Part shown: positions 35,859 to 45,270 of the stretch, piece after piece
Layout of the letters: each line of letters begins with the position of its first letter
Position numbering within the stretch: position 1 is the first letter of the stretch
Assembly: GCF_018614975.1 (NCBI RefSeq)
Contig: NZ_JAGGNR010000011.1
Coordinates: 186,001 to 250,000, forward strand
Source of the DNA: Paenibacillus polymyxa
GTDB taxonomy: Bacteria; Bacillota; Bacilli; Paenibacillales; Paenibacillaceae
Direction: 5' to 3'
Length of the DNA stretch: 64,000 nucleotides
Made by a program: the position numbers and the translations under genes
Notes under the pieces: generated by a model
Told to the model about the DNA's origin: nothing
The model's database searches: none
What the model saw: only the letters and a program-made list of their open reading frames with translations

Positions 35859-36992
35859 ATGGGTGTTGTGAGGTTGAAAGAGTCAGGCAGGATTTATGAG
35901 GATGCGTTCGTAAGCTCCAACCTGGATTCCAAATGGGAAGTACTCCCTAACGATGCTACTCGCTATGAAGCGGGTAGTGGCAGCCTGGTACTCAAACATG
36001 GTCAAGATCCGCTGTATATGTTCTATAAACCTCTGACAGATATGAAGCAATTCGTCATGGATGTGAAGAACAGTTACAATCCCGATACAGAGGGATGTTA
36101 CGGTGGAGTTATCGTGTTTGTAGACGAACATAACTACATGGAGATTGAAGAGTTTTTGGATATGTCCTTGCCAACGCCTTTGCTGAAGACATACCCGTGG
36201 ATACGTTTGATTCGAGATTACAACTATTATACGGCGTATTGGTCAGATGATGGGGTGATTTGGAACATTATTGGTTCTGTAGAACTGGTGGGAGCTCCTA
36301 AAATTGGTCTCTATCTGAAGGGTGAAGGGGATCACCCCATGCATGTTCAGTATATTCGAATTAACAAAGGAACATCTATTGCCGTAGACAATCTAACCAA
36401 AGGAACTGTGGTTGATCTAATCGATCAGAATGGTGTTGTGCTTGAGTCCAGGGTATGCCGATCTGAAGAAACGGTAGTACATTTTAACATGGATCCATAT
36501 CCATATCCGTTTGAGGGTAATTTCGGGATTAGGCTTCCGGATGGAAATCGGTTTCAGGCGATGGATTCTATAAAGGTATACAAGGGAGACCTCATGTATT
36601 TTGAGGTTACACCAGATTTATATTACAAAGAATCGAATCCTGAAACTGGAGAAGATTTCGATGTGCTTCTTTATCCCAACACGGATAGGTTTCTAGGCTA
36701 TTTAACCGCAGGTGGTTCTGCTGCACAAGAAGTTCGAATGTTTGCCAAGAACCCCATGATATCAGGAGACTTTAAAAATGTAACCTTTGCGCTCACAAGC
36801 GGGACGGATAAAGTGCAGATTGCGCCAGATGTTGAAGGCATTCCTGGGTCCTTCAGCTTCTCCATCACCGCGTTTACTATTTTGCCAGGAGCGTCCTATC
36901 CATTCTGGCTGCGAATGGATAGGGAAGAATCTCAAGACAGGTATGCTTCCCAAGTCAAATTTTCGCTACAGATGTATTCGACATACATATGA
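35859..36992 (+). CDS. Beta-sandwich (LamG-like) tail protein
   Basis: A 377-residue protein. Residues about 10-170 look like a concanavalin/LamG-type domain (YEDAFVSSNLDSKWEVL at the start, then YWSDDGVIWNIIGSVEL), similar in character to the C-terminal domain of the 1,932-residue protein. The rest is beta-rich. AAAGGAGG precedes ATG 35859. A glycan-binding tip protein is plausible. Confidence 0.6.
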   Translation: MGVVRLKESGRIYEDAFVSSNLDSKWEVLPNDATRYEAGSGSLVLKHGQDPLYMFYKPLTDMKQFVMDVKNSYNPDTEGCYGGVIVFVDEHNYMEIEEFLDMSLPTPLLKTYPWIRLIRDYNYYTAYWSDDGVIWNIIGSVELVGAPKIGLYLKGEGDHPMHVQYIRINKGTSIAVDNLTKGTVVDLIDQNGVVLESRVCRSEETVVHFNMDPYPYPFEGNFGIRLPDGNRFQAMDSIKVYKGDLMYFEVTPDLYYKESNPETGEDFDVLLYPNTDRFLGYLTAGGSAAQEVRMFAKNPMISGDFKNVTFALTSGTDKVQIAPDVEGIPGSFSFSITAFTILPGASYPFWLRMDREESQDRYASQVKFSLQMYSTYI

Positions 36993-36993
36993 C

Positions 36994-37021
36994 TTAATAA
37001 TATTGGAGTAATTACGTATAA
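36994..37021 (+). promoter_or_regulatory. Weak island-type promoter (TTAATA-N16-GTATAA)
   Basis: TTAATA and GTATAA (preceded by C) with the exact 16-bp spacing, 30 bp before the start of the next fibre gene. Each box differs from the consensus, so this is a tentative copy. Confidence 0.35.
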
Positions 37022-37051
37022 ATCATGTAAGGCATGAATGGAGGTGGTCAA

Positions 37052-38818
37052 ATGTCAGTAAGAATTAACCAGTCTCATAGATCATCCACCAAGAGTCATA
37101 AGGAATTAAGTGATACTGGGGTCCTTACGCATGATGAGATTGATTCCTATCTTGCAGAGTTGGATGAAGCCAGAGGGACTGCGCTTAGTCTAGGTGATCG
37201 AATCACACTCGTAGAAGAATCTGCACACGATAGCCGAGATGCAGTAAAAGATCATGAGCAGAGACTAGGCGATGTCGAGACTAAGGTTACTTCAAACAGC
37301 TCACGATTGGATGATGTTCAGCAGGATATTCTGACGGCAAGAGCAGATGTCAACACCCTTTCCAAAAGTCAGGATGACCACGAGAAGAGATTGAGCCTGG
37401 CTGAGACGGAAATGAAAGAAGCACGTGGAGCAGAGGCATCCATAGATCATCGATTTGACACGTTGGAGAGAGCGCTTGAAGTTGTAGCGAAGCAACCCAT
37501 TCAGGATCTCAGTGTTACCAACCCCACGTACCTAGATACTAATAACAGTGTTCAAGTTACGATTAATGCAGGACGAGCCAGTATCAACAAGGTTATTGTG
37601 GATCAATTTACCCAGACATTCAGCATTCCAGACATTGAAGCCAATACGACATATTATATTTTCCTTCATGAAAATGGGCAGTACTCTTACAGTTCAGATC
37701 AAAAAGAGCCCAAGGATGCCATGCTCATTGGTGGACTCGATGTCGGAGTTTCTCCAACAACTTCACTCACGGCTTTAGATTTCAGGTATTTCTTAACAAA
37801 GGGTTCTATTGAAAATGATATGTCTGCATTGGGAATTCGTGTAGATGATCTGGAAAAAAACGTTGGTGAGCAAACCACAACAATTGCTACACATCATGCG
37901 GCGATCAAAGCGATGGAAGCCCAATTGGAAGCAACTGCTGAAGAACTTGTGGTTTCAAGAGAAGATAAAAACGGAGTCGTCTATGATGCTCTCAAAGACA
38001 GACTCGACAACATGCAGAGCCGTCTTGAACTCGCTGAGAGTCGAGGAACTATGGAGCATCAATCCGTATTTCATTTCACATCTGCTCCTAACAACAGGTT
38101 GTCGACGACTAGAGATTTTCAAGTGCCCAGATATGTGATCGGTTCAAATTCCGCAGAGGTATTTCTGGATGGAATACGCATGGATGCAGGAGACGATTAC
38201 ATTGAATATAATGATACGCTTATACGGTTTACTTTTGATGTGCCCAAGGAAGCTCGGGTAACGGTCATTGGTCGTGGGTCTATTATTAACACCACTTCGG
38301 TAACCGAATATACCTATTATCCAGATGGAAAAGTACATACGGAGAAGATTGATGGAGGGATTAACCGCACCATTGAGCACTTCTATAGCCCGGATGGAAA
38401 TCTGGAACGACAGGAGGTTACCGAGAGTAACGGACAGATCAAGTCCATTGAGTATCAGCGTGACATTACGGGTAAAGTACTGCGCGAAATCAACAATGGT
38501 GCAGAGTATTATGTGCTTCAAGGAGGTGCTACCTTCGATGACACGGACATCCGGAGGAGACTTGTCTTTCTTGAAGGAAGTACACTTGAGCTGGATGTCG
38601 TGTATAACTACTTCTCAAATGGTGACATTGAGTCAGAAGAAGTGTTCTCAGTAGATTTGACCCCACAGCTATTGAAGAAAACATCGTTTACTTACAATGT
38701 AGATGGTACCGTTAAGACTGAGACCTTGATCTATGACGGCCAGGGAGTTCAGAAGGCATTTGAATACGATGCTAGCGGTAACATCAAACAAGTGAAAATT
38801 AGAAAGGTTGTGATTTGA
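37052..38818 (+). CDS. Trimeric-type tail fibre with coiled coil and YD-like repeats
   Basis: A 588-residue protein starting at ATG 37052 (GGAGGTGG upstream). Residues about 25-150 form a coiled coil typical of trimeric fibres (heptads with RLGDVETKVTSNSSRLDDV). A beta-rich part follows, then a second coiled coil at about 270-330. The last about 170 residues carry YD/RHS-like hairpins such as YTYYPDGKVHTEKIDGG and FEYDASGNIKQVKI. A host-binding fibre is likely. A shorter fibre at 43016 ends in the same YD-like style. Confidence 0.7.
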   Translation: MSVRINQSHRSSTKSHKELSDTGVLTHDEIDSYLAELDEARGTALSLGDRITLVEESAHDSRDAVKDHEQRLGDVETKVTSNSSRLDDVQQDILTARADVNTLSKSQDDHEKRLSLAETEMKEARGAEASIDHRFDTLERALEVVAKQPIQDLSVTNPTYLDTNNSVQVTINAGRASINKVIVDQFTQTFSIPDIEANTTYYIFLHENGQYSYSSDQKEPKDAMLIGGLDVGVSPTTSLTALDFRYFLTKGSIENDMSALGIRVDDLEKNVGEQTTTIATHHAAIKAMEAQLEATAEELVVSREDKNGVVYDALKDRLDNMQSRLELAESRGTMEHQSVFHFTSAPNNRLSTTRDFQVPRYVIGSNSAEVFLDGIRMDAGDDYIEYNDTLIRFTFDVPKEARVTVIGRGSIINTTSVTEYTYYPDGKVHTEKIDGGINRTIEHFYSPDGNLERQEVTESNGQIKSIEYQRDITGKVLREINNGAEYYVLQGGATFDDTDIRRRLVFLEGSTLELDVVYNYFSNGDIESEEVFSVDLTPQLLKKTSFTYNVDGTVKTETLIYDGQGVQKAFEYDASGNIKQVKIRKVVI

Positions 38819-38819
38819 C

Positions 38820-39173
38820 GTGACGAGGACCGTGCAGGATGTGAAGTTTGCACTACATACCATTATGGATAAATTAGTGGGCAATCACTTAGAGCCATTC
38901 AGTACAGAGGAAATTGAAATCCTGATCTTTGCTTTTGAAAGCAATATCCTGTTTGATAATGTGGCTCATAAGTTTCTGCCTTCACTCAGAGGGCTACCTG
39001 AAATTTATGAGGCTGCTAGTAGTGGTGTGGAATCAGAGGATGGAGCTGAGGATAAAGAGCAGTCTTATCAAGAGAATCTCATAACAGAGAGAAGCGACAT
39101 GGTGAAATCAATTCTGTTAACCGTACTTAAAGAGAACATCTTTCACGAAATGAAAATCCGATTTGGTGCCTAA
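38820..39173 (+). CDS. Small acidic protein, possible fibre chaperone
   Basis: A 117-residue, acidic, helical protein starting at GTG 38820, one base past the preceding stop. Its position right after a long fibre gene is typical for fibre assembly chaperones, but no family motif is seen. Confidence 0.55.
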   Translation: MTRTVQDVKFALHTIMDKLVGNHLEPFSTEEIEILIFAFESNILFDNVAHKFLPSLRGLPEIYEAASSGVESEDGAEDKEQSYQENLITERSDMVKSILLTVLKENIFHEMKIRFGA

Positions 39174-39186
39174 GGAGGTGAGGTAG

Positions 39187-40269
39187 TTGGCTGAAAATAT
39201 TTTATTAGGTGCCCTGCGTCGGTATGAGTTTTACTCGTACTGTTCAACGTTTATTAAGACCCTGTACGACACAGTAACACAGGATTTGTATGGCGATGTC
39301 CACTGGGAGTGGTCTTATAGTAACACTAATACGTATGCTCAACCTAAGTCTTGGAACACAGGCAAGATTGGGGTAGCCAATATGGGTACAATTACTGCCA
39401 TGAATGTAAAAGATCCAAGTATGTTCTTTACAATTTGCATGAATTCTTCCTCATATAACTATGATAACAATAATAGTTATGGAGCCATGTCCAAGAACTA
39501 TGTTCTAAGGACGGGTCTTAAAAATAATGGTTCGAGCGTAGTAGCTGATCTTTATACCACCTTGGGATCTATTTCAGAAATTCCATTTCATACGATGGAT
39601 GCTGCTTCTGTTTATAATTATTCTCATAGTAGTGTAAACACCGCAGTTAATATCTACTGGAAGTGGAGTCTATTTATCACAGAGAACTATATATTTCTCT
39701 TTGGTGAACCTCAGACAAACTTAAATCTAGCATATCCTTTCCGTATGTATCTTGGAAGAGTAAAACCATTCGAAGAAGAGGATCCATTGATTGCTAACGA
39801 TAATGTCGGTATTTTCTCTCATTTTCCGCACGGTTTAATCGATAACGATGATGAACTTAAATATCGAACAGGGCGCGGTTACATGCGTTCTTCACGTAAT
39901 GGAACGCCAAATGCATTATATCACTTTGCAACGAGTTCACAAGTACCTTCACCCGGTTTAGGCGGGAGATTTTTCATCTCACCATTTTACGTCTGGCATG
40001 AAACAGAAGGTGCCAGAGGTGAATTTCAAGGTATAAGAACTGCGGTACTCAAGGATGCCAGTAAGTATCCCGATGGATCAATCTTAGATTTGGGCGATGA
40101 AAGATATTATGTCTTCCATGCATTCGACCAAGCTCATCCTGCTACGAATCAGCAGTTTTATGCAACAAACGGTACCGCGTATGCAGGTCAACCCTACTTC
40201 TTCGATTCACCGTTACTCCTCGGTGGTGGACAGCGGGTGTTGCTTTTCGAAATTGAGAAGGAGGTGTAG
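39187..40269 (+). CDS. Tail-tip structural protein, paralogue 3
   Basis: A 360-residue protein starting at TTG 39187 with AAGGAGGTGAGG upstream. It shares the C-terminal module of paralogues 1, 2, 4 and 5: SPFYVWHETEGARGEFQGI followed by DGSILDLGDERYYVFHAF. The N-terminal half starts with LRRYEFYSYCSTFI, matching the N-terminus of paralogue 4. Adjacent tandem duplicates suggest different subunits of one tip or fibre assembly. Confidence 0.65.
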   Translation: MAENILLGALRRYEFYSYCSTFIKTLYDTVTQDLYGDVHWEWSYSNTNTYAQPKSWNTGKIGVANMGTITAMNVKDPSMFFTICMNSSSYNYDNNNSYGAMSKNYVLRTGLKNNGSSVVADLYTTLGSISEIPFHTMDAASVYNYSHSSVNTAVNIYWKWSLFITENYIFLFGEPQTNLNLAYPFRMYLGRVKPFEEEDPLIANDNVGIFSHFPHGLIDNDDELKYRTGRGYMRSSRNGTPNALYHFATSSQVPSPGLGGRFFISPFYVWHETEGARGEFQGIRTAVLKDASKYPDGSILDLGDERYYVFHAFDQAHPATNQQFYATNGTAYAGQPYFFDSPLLLGGGQRVLLFEIEKEV

Positions 40270-40272
40270 GGC

Positions 40273-41226
40273 GTGACTATGATTCGCAGACACGAGTTTA
40301 CCAGTACGCTAAGCTTATTTACTTCAACGCTTGTTAACACCTTGAAGGATGCACTCGATCCTTACTGGGATACCATACATACGACCGAAACAACCTATGC
40401 CAACTGGGGAAATGCGCTGCTTACCAATAAAAAAAATACATCCATGCGTTTTACCATGTGTGTATGGGCGCATGCAAGAGGAGTCAACATTCGTTGGGGG
40501 CTGAAGAACCTCGGAAGCAATGTGGCATCACCAGATCTATTCGTCAATCCGCCAGTAGACACGGATAAATTCATGTTGGAAACTCCCTTTTTGTGTCATA
40601 ACGGACAGTACAATGTGAACTATAAATGGTCTGTAATTACGAATGAGGATATCCTGTTTATCCACGGAGAGAGTCTGAACTATCCGGAAAGAGCTTACCC
40701 GGTACGAATATTCCTTGGTAAATGCCAGCCATTAGAGCAAGAAGACCCGGCGATTGCCAATAAATTTTATGGGGTTTTCCCACATATGCCTTTATCCGCT
40801 TCGGATAACAACACATCAGATCAATATGATACACCGAGAGGTGTCGTGATGACTTCACGGAATGGAACGGAGTATGCACTGTACAATTTTGGAACTGAGT
40901 CGATTCCTTCTCCAGGTGTGGGTTCCAGATACTATGTTACGCCTTTCATGGTCTATCATCCATCTGAAGGAGCTAGGGGTGAATTCAAGGGTATGCGTTC
41001 CATTGTTTTTAAAAACAGTGCGCAGCACCCCGATGGATCGATCCTGGATCTTGGCAATGATGGCAAGTATTACGTGTTTCATGTGGTAGATCAGGATTAT
41101 CCGAATACAGACTATGGACGTTATTACCACAATTCGAACCTGGCTCCTGTGTATTCAAGACCGAAGTTCTTCCATGGTGCCAGACTGCTTGGTGGCGGGC
41201 AAAGAGCGTTACTTTTCCAAATATAG
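40273..41226 (+). CDS. Tail-tip structural protein, paralogue 4
   Basis: A 317-residue close relative of the preceding gene (IRRHEFTSTLSLFTSTL at the N-terminus, TPFMVYHPSEGARGEFKGM and DGSILDLGNDGKYYVFH near the end). GTG 40273 follows AAGGAGG at good spacing; ATG 40279 is an alternative. It is 3 bp from the upstream stop, so the pair is coupled. Confidence 0.65.
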   Translation: MTMIRRHEFTSTLSLFTSTLVNTLKDALDPYWDTIHTTETTYANWGNALLTNKKNTSMRFTMCVWAHARGVNIRWGLKNLGSNVASPDLFVNPPVDTDKFMLETPFLCHNGQYNVNYKWSVITNEDILFIHGESLNYPERAYPVRIFLGKCQPLEQEDPAIANKFYGVFPHMPLSASDNNTSDQYDTPRGVVMTSRNGTEYALYNFGTESIPSPGVGSRYYVTPFMVYHPSEGARGEFKGMRSIVFKNSAQHPDGSILDLGNDGKYYVFHVVDQDYPNTDYGRYYHNSNLAPVYSRPKFFHGARLLGGGQRALLFQI

Positions 41227-41242
41227 GAGGTGTTTATGAGGG

Positions 41243-42034
41243 ATGGCTAATTTCACAGGCAAAGTTAAGATGAATGAATTATTCGCGAATATTGTTCAAG
41301 GTTTTAAAACGATTGCGGGATCTCCCTGGTCCATTTTTTACGAGACAGCGAGTGTGATCGTGCTGAAATCGGTGGGCACAACGGGTTCAGATAAACTGTT
41401 TTTCAGACTTGAGGTTGGAAACACGAAGGAAACTACGGGAAACAAATTGACCGTGAGTGTGGCTGAAGATGTGATGGCAACTGATGGTAGTATTCCTTTG
41501 GGCAGAGCCGAAGTGAAAAAGGACTTTCTATGTCATACGAGTGCCGTTGATACGAATCTATTAATCGATTACCAAGTTTCAGTACAACCAAACCGGATTA
41601 TTATGTATTTGCAGGGGGATGTGAACTCGGTTACCGGTATATCCAATTTGGGTTACTTCGGAATTCTGAACAGGTATGCCACAGAGACAGATTCCTCGAG
41701 TTTGAGTGTTGGCCTCAGCTACAATGGGGATAATGGTATCCGGACGTTGCGTGATAAAGATAAACAGATGGTGAATAACATTTATGATGCCTACTCTGCC
41801 ATGCTTCCTGTTAATCCAGGGTGGGGGTCTCTTTATCATCTTGCTCCGGTTATTATGTGTAATGGTGTGGAAGGTCCTAGAGGCGAGCTTATTGATATCT
41901 ATGCGGTACCTTCTGCCGGAGTTTCCCATGGAGATGAGATCAAAGTGGGCACTAAAACATATAAGGTATACTCGCTGTCAATTGGTGGACAGAGCTTCTT
42001 ATCAGGAGCTACGGTTGCTGTCCTGATGAATTAA
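41243..42034 (+). CDS. Tail-tip structural protein, paralogue 5
   Basis: A 263-residue, more diverged member of the same family (LAPVIMCNGVEGPRGELIDI followed by VGTKTYKVYSLS). The best ribosome binding site (AGGAGG) lies 14 bp upstream and serves an ATG at 41235 that opens a 4-codon minicistron (ATG AGG GAT GGC TAA) just overlapping this start. Initiation may therefore depend on re-initiation. Confidence 0.6.
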   Translation: MANFTGKVKMNELFANIVQGFKTIAGSPWSIFYETASVIVLKSVGTTGSDKLFFRLEVGNTKETTGNKLTVSVAEDVMATDGSIPLGRAEVKKDFLCHTSAVDTNLLIDYQVSVQPNRIIMYLQGDVNSVTGISNLGYFGILNRYATETDSSSLSVGLSYNGDNGIRTLRDKDKQMVNNIYDAYSAMLPVNPGWGSLYHLAPVIMCNGVEGPRGELIDIYAVPSAGVSHGDEIKVGTKTYKVYSLSIGGQSFLSGATVAVLMN

Positions 42035-42047
42035 GGTGGTGATGGAC

Positions 42048-42608
42048 ATGGCTATACATCAAGGGAAAGTTGTAGGGACCGCCGAGAGCGGTTCTCTCTA
42101 TACCCAGAGTAAGGCGGCAGTTCTCCATGGCATTGGATACGATCTTGATGTTGTTCCAGTAACCATTGAAGGTAAGGAAATAGTCTATTCATTAGGAACG
42201 TTATCCACTACGGCTGAATTAATTGACATCTACCGTTGGGGTACATGGAGGATGCTGGACAACCATAATGATCAATTGATTGGATACGTTACGGATAAAT
42301 ATATTTATGGGCCACGAACCAGAGTGGGAGTTCCTGATGAAAAAAATATGATACTAAAGCATAAATTTTTGACCCAGTCCAGTGGAGTAGGTTTAATTCG
42401 TGATACCATAAGAGGCCTCAAAGTGAAACAAAATTATGCGGGGCTCGATTGGTGTATTAAGGTCAAGATTCCTGTCCAACAGGCTGGGTTAGTGGGGAAA
42501 ACGTGGGGGGATTGGTCCTACACCGGAAGTGGCAACACATCTGACAGTCATCTTCGTCCACGACGGTATCCGGATACACATATTCCTAGAAGGAGGGAAG
42601 GCTCTTGA
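42048..42608 (+). CDS. Tail protein of unknown function
   Basis: A 186-residue beta-rich protein (start ATG 42048 with AAGGTGG upstream). It has no recognised motif. It is coupled by a 4-bp overlap (TTGA) to the next gene. The C-terminus is rich in Arg and Pro. Confidence 0.5.
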   Translation: MAIHQGKVVGTAESGSLYTQSKAAVLHGIGYDLDVVPVTIEGKEIVYSLGTLSTTAELIDIYRWGTWRMLDNHNDQLIGYVTDKYIYGPRTRVGVPDEKNMILKHKFLTQSSGVGLIRDTIRGLKVKQNYAGLDWCIKVKIPVQQAGLVGKTWGDWSYTGSGNTSDSHLRPRRYPDTHIPRRREGS

Positions 42609-43000
42609 ACAGGACATGGAAACTGATGGAGGAGATGAGAAAAGTGCTATTGCCGGTATCGTTTGCCCAAAGAGTAGAGTATGTTGGCGGTGGGGCGAAG
42701 GCAATGATTGATATTCCCATGGAACATCCTCGATTCATGATCAAAACGATTAGGGTCATTCCGTCCAGAGAGACGAATGTGGAAGTTCATGTTTTGAACA
42801 GTGCAGGTCCACATCCAGAGGTTCTCTATTTCAACAATGCCCAATACTCGACGGGAAATTTTATGGAAGGGATTTACGATATGATCGATTTGCCATATGA
42901 GGACGTAGATGGGACTTCAACACTTCACTTGTCGTTAAAAAATCTGGGTACAGATGTGGCCAACTTCGATATTGAGGTCGTTGGTTTGACTACAAGGTGA
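42605..43000 (+). CDS. Small tail protein of unknown function
   Basis: A 131-residue protein starting at TTG 42605 with AAGGAGGG upstream, inside the stop of the preceding gene. Beta-rich, e.g. TSTLHLSLKNLGTDVANFDI, and resembling a receptor-side or collar protein in composition. No family recognised. Confidence 0.5.
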   Translation: MNRTWKLMEEMRKVLLPVSFAQRVEYVGGGAKAMIDIPMEHPRFMIKTIRVIPSRETNVEVHVLNSAGPHPEVLYFNNAQYSTGNFMEGIYDMIDLPYEDVDGTSTLHLSLKNLGTDVANFDIEVVGLTTR

Positions 43001-43015
43001 AAGGAGGACCACCAC

Positions 43016-43930
43016 ATGGATATTGTTTCATACAGCAAAGCTGCCAAAGTAGAACGTGAAGTTAAACAAGCCAGGGATTCTTATGCCTCCCTTGATGGCA
43101 GACTGGACGCAGTGTCAGTAGGAAACGTGGTCTCGGTCAGACTGAAAACAGAACTTCCAACCGTAGGTGAAGCAGGAAGATTATATCTGGTACGCCAAGA
43201 CTCAAGCAATCAAAATGAATCAACGACCTATACATACAGCGGTGGGAAATATGTAAAGGTGGGTGGTGATCGAGTTTCGAACCATCCTGAGAATGGAACG
43301 ATTAATCTTAATGGTACCAAAACGGTGATCTATAGCCATCCGGATACACACAGTGCTGATATGTTAACAGATGGAAGTCATAACGTTATCATGACTCTGA
43401 ACGAACGTGAAAAGTTGTCCAACATCGAGCTTGAGGCCAATCATTACACACATCCTGACACACACAGTGCCGATATGATCAGCGATGGAGAAACACATGT
43501 GAGCATGACCTGGGGTGAACGAAAACGCCTGAATGTCATTGATCCGTGGGAATCGATCAGTGATTTGGTAGATTATACGGATGTAGTTACATATTTTGCT
43601 TTTGACATGCAGGGAAGAGTTATTCGACAAGTCGTTACAGACAACTACACCGAGCAGCTGGTTAGAGAACCTGTACTTACCATGCCGGCTTCTCCAGAAG
43701 GTTATGCACAGGATGATTCCTTCTTGGTCATTTCGATTGGTGAGATATATCGATATGATGGTCTGGACTTCGTGCAGCTTCCTACTTTGGTTGATGTCAT
43801 CTATCAGTATGATGATGAGGGAAGATTGGTGGCCAAGTCCATCACCAGGTTGGGAACAACACCTGTTCAAACTAACTTCCAATATATACATGACTCATAC
43901 GGCAATCGTATAGCGGTTAAGAAATACTAA
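43016..43930 (+). CDS. Tail fibre with HPDTHSAD repeats and YD-like C-terminus
   Basis: A 304-residue protein. Residues about 100-180 contain two copies of a roughly 40-residue repeat beginning HPDTHSADM and continuing to an E-R-x-x-L-N/S segment, very like the HPxTHPAxMI repeats of Bacillus-phage tail fibres. The last about 60 residues show YD-like hairpins (YQYDDEGRLVAKSITRLG and IHDSYGNRIAVKKY). AAAGGAGG precedes the ATG. It is the last gene of the fibre block, followed by a strong terminator. Confidence 0.75.
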   Translation: MDIVSYSKAAKVEREVKQARDSYASLDGRLDAVSVGNVVSVRLKTELPTVGEAGRLYLVRQDSSNQNESTTYTYSGGKYVKVGGDRVSNHPENGTINLNGTKTVIYSHPDTHSADMLTDGSHNVIMTLNEREKLSNIELEANHYTHPDTHSADMISDGETHVSMTWGERKRLNVIDPWESISDLVDYTDVVTYFAFDMQGRVIRQVVTDNYTEQLVREPVLTMPASPEGYAQDDSFLVISIGEIYRYDGLDFVQLPTLVDVIYQYDDEGRLVAKSITRLGTTPVQTNFQYIHDSYGNRIAVKKY

Positions 43931-43935
43931 TACGG

Positions 43936-43963
43936 AAGGATAGCATATGCTGTCCTTTTTTTT
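43936..43963 (+). terminator. Terminator ending the fibre operon
   Basis: AAGGATAGCA and TGCTGTCCTT form a stem with almost no loop (one mismatch), followed by a run of eight T. It closes the structural part of the island. Confidence 0.85.
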
Positions 43964-44002
43964 CTTTTAACAACGAAATAGTTTGTGTATCCTACATCTG
44001 CA

Positions 44003-44030
44003 TTAACAATTAGCTGATCAAGGCGTATAG
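44003..44030 (+). promoter_or_regulatory. Island-type promoter (TTAACA-N16-GTATAG)
   Basis: TTAACA, 16 bp, GTATAGAGA with a preceding C, 45 bp upstream of the 107-residue gene. No terminator hairpin overlaps this copy. Confidence 0.65.
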
Positions 44031-44074
44031 AGAAAGTAGTATGAGAACGTAATTATTCCGGGAGGTAGTGTACG

Positions 44075-44398
44075 ATGAATATTGAACTTACTGCTCATTT
44101 CTATTTCAAGGGAAGTGGGAAGAAAAAGACGGTGAACTGGATGGAAGATAATCCTAGATTACAACAGAAAGAGAAAGATTCGGATAAGGTCGTACGTGAG
44201 ATCCCGTTAACTGCGGATGAGGTTAAGCAAGAATATCGCCGACTTTTCACCAAACACAAGAACGAGGGGAAATCAATCACGTTGGAAGATACAGACGATG
44301 TGGTTCATATCATTGATCTTACCGATGTGCGAAATATTGAATTGACCTCTAAGGAGGGGAATGCAGATGCTGTACAGGCTGACCTTTGCACTGAATGA
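44075..44398 (+). CDS. Small basic/acidic protein of unknown function
   Basis: A 107-residue protein with alternating Lys-rich and Glu-rich segments (GSGKKKTVNWMEDNP). GGGAGGT precedes the ATG. It overlaps the next small gene and sits behind its own island-type promoter, so it is probably co-regulated with the tail. Function unknown. Confidence 0.6.
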   Translation: MNIELTAHFYFKGSGKKKTVNWMEDNPRLQQKEKDSDKVVREIPLTADEVKQEYRRLFTKHKNEGKSITLEDTDDVVHIIDLTDVRNIELTSKEGNADAVQADLCTE

Positions 44399-44564
44399 TG
44401 AGGAAATTGTCACTACCGAGATGACCTCCGATAAGGAGGATCTGGTTGGAGCAACGGAAGAAGCGTTCGATTTGATCGAAAGAGACTATGGTGCTAATGT
44501 CGTTTTGAACCTGGTTGCGTTTAGCATGCTCAAAATAGAGCTCACCAATGAAATGATAAATTAA
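44361..44564 (+). CDS. Small protein of unknown function
   Basis: A 67-residue protein that begins within the preceding gene. AAGGAGGGG lies just upstream; the ATG at 44367 has better spacing than the one at 44361. Composition is acidic with a hydrophobic C-terminal half (ANVVLNLVAFSMLKIELT). Followed by two terminators. Confidence 0.55.
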   Translation: MQMLYRLTFALNDEEIVTTEMTSDKEDLVGATEEAFDLIERDYGANVVLNLVAFSMLKIELTNEMIN

Positions 44565-44571
44565 GCGTTTA

Positions 44572-44594
44572 AGCTAACTAATGTTAGCTTTTCA
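44572..44594 (+). terminator. Terminator
   Basis: AAGCTAAC and GTTAGCTT form an 8-bp stem with a 4-nt loop, followed by TTTC. Confidence 0.65.
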
Positions 44595-44650
44595 GCACTA
44601 ACTGCTAATTTATTTGAATAATTATAAAATATAGTTAATAAAGTGATATA

Positions 44651-44683
44651 CCCCAAGCCTAGTTCTGGGGTCTATTCCTTTTT
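44651..44683 (+). terminator. Second hairpin with T-run
   Basis: CCCCA and TGGGG pair around a 10-nt loop, then TCTATTCCTTTTT. Together with the hairpin at 44572 it isolates the following gene. The 235 bp between genes here hold nothing else I can support. Confidence 0.55.
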
Positions 44684-44798
44684 CATGAAAAGTTGATAGT
44701 GACTTGATTTAATGCATCCATTGAAACTTGTCTTGTACAAGCAGTTTTGATTAAACTAGGTTGAATTCATATGTTCAGGGGCAGTAGAAGGGGTCAGG

Positions 44799-45215
44799 AT
44801 GATTGGCAAGGAGGGATGGGACATTGAGATAAAAGACTTGGAAAGAGAGCTCGCAAAGTTGGCATCTAGAATAAGAAAAGATTTTACTGAACGCGGGCCG
44901 GTAGATACCAGAGTCTCTATCATGAATCATTTTATCATCTTAAAGTTTACAGCAAAATTCACCAAGCCTGAAGCATTCATGCTGGAACATATGCAATCAC
45001 ACTCAAGTCAAATTTTCGCCGAATACAAGATGAAGCTAGCACATAGGATGAGAGAAGATTTCAACCCCGTTTTCTCCTATATTAACATGGGTCTGAAGAT
45101 CGAAGACATCGAAACAACATTTTTTGGTCATGATTTTGCAGAGCAGATTACAGTCTTCAAGATGAACAAGGATGTTGAAGTGCTGCTGAAAAATGATGAG
45201 ATAAACATGCCTTAA
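44799..45215 (+). CDS. DUF2294-like protein
   Basis: A 138-residue protein. The layout of an amphipathic N-terminal helix (LERELAKLASRIRKDFTERGPVDTRVSIM), a central VILKF-type strand and a long helix, then a short C-terminal strand pair, resembles DUF2294 (Na-translocating-like) small proteins of Bacilli. Their role is unknown. AAGGGGTCAGG precedes the ATG. It lies between two terminators and the sigma-factor control region. Confidence 0.5.
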   Translation: MIGKEGWDIEIKDLERELAKLASRIRKDFTERGPVDTRVSIMNHFIILKFTAKFTKPEAFMLEHMQSHSSQIFAEYKMKLAHRMREDFNPVFSYINMGLKIEDIETTFFGHDFAEQITVFKMNKDVEVLLKNDEINMP

Positions 45216-45270
45216 GGCCTATGAAATAACGTTTGAATACTGGACTGGTTCTTAGGAACTGATTTTTTTG

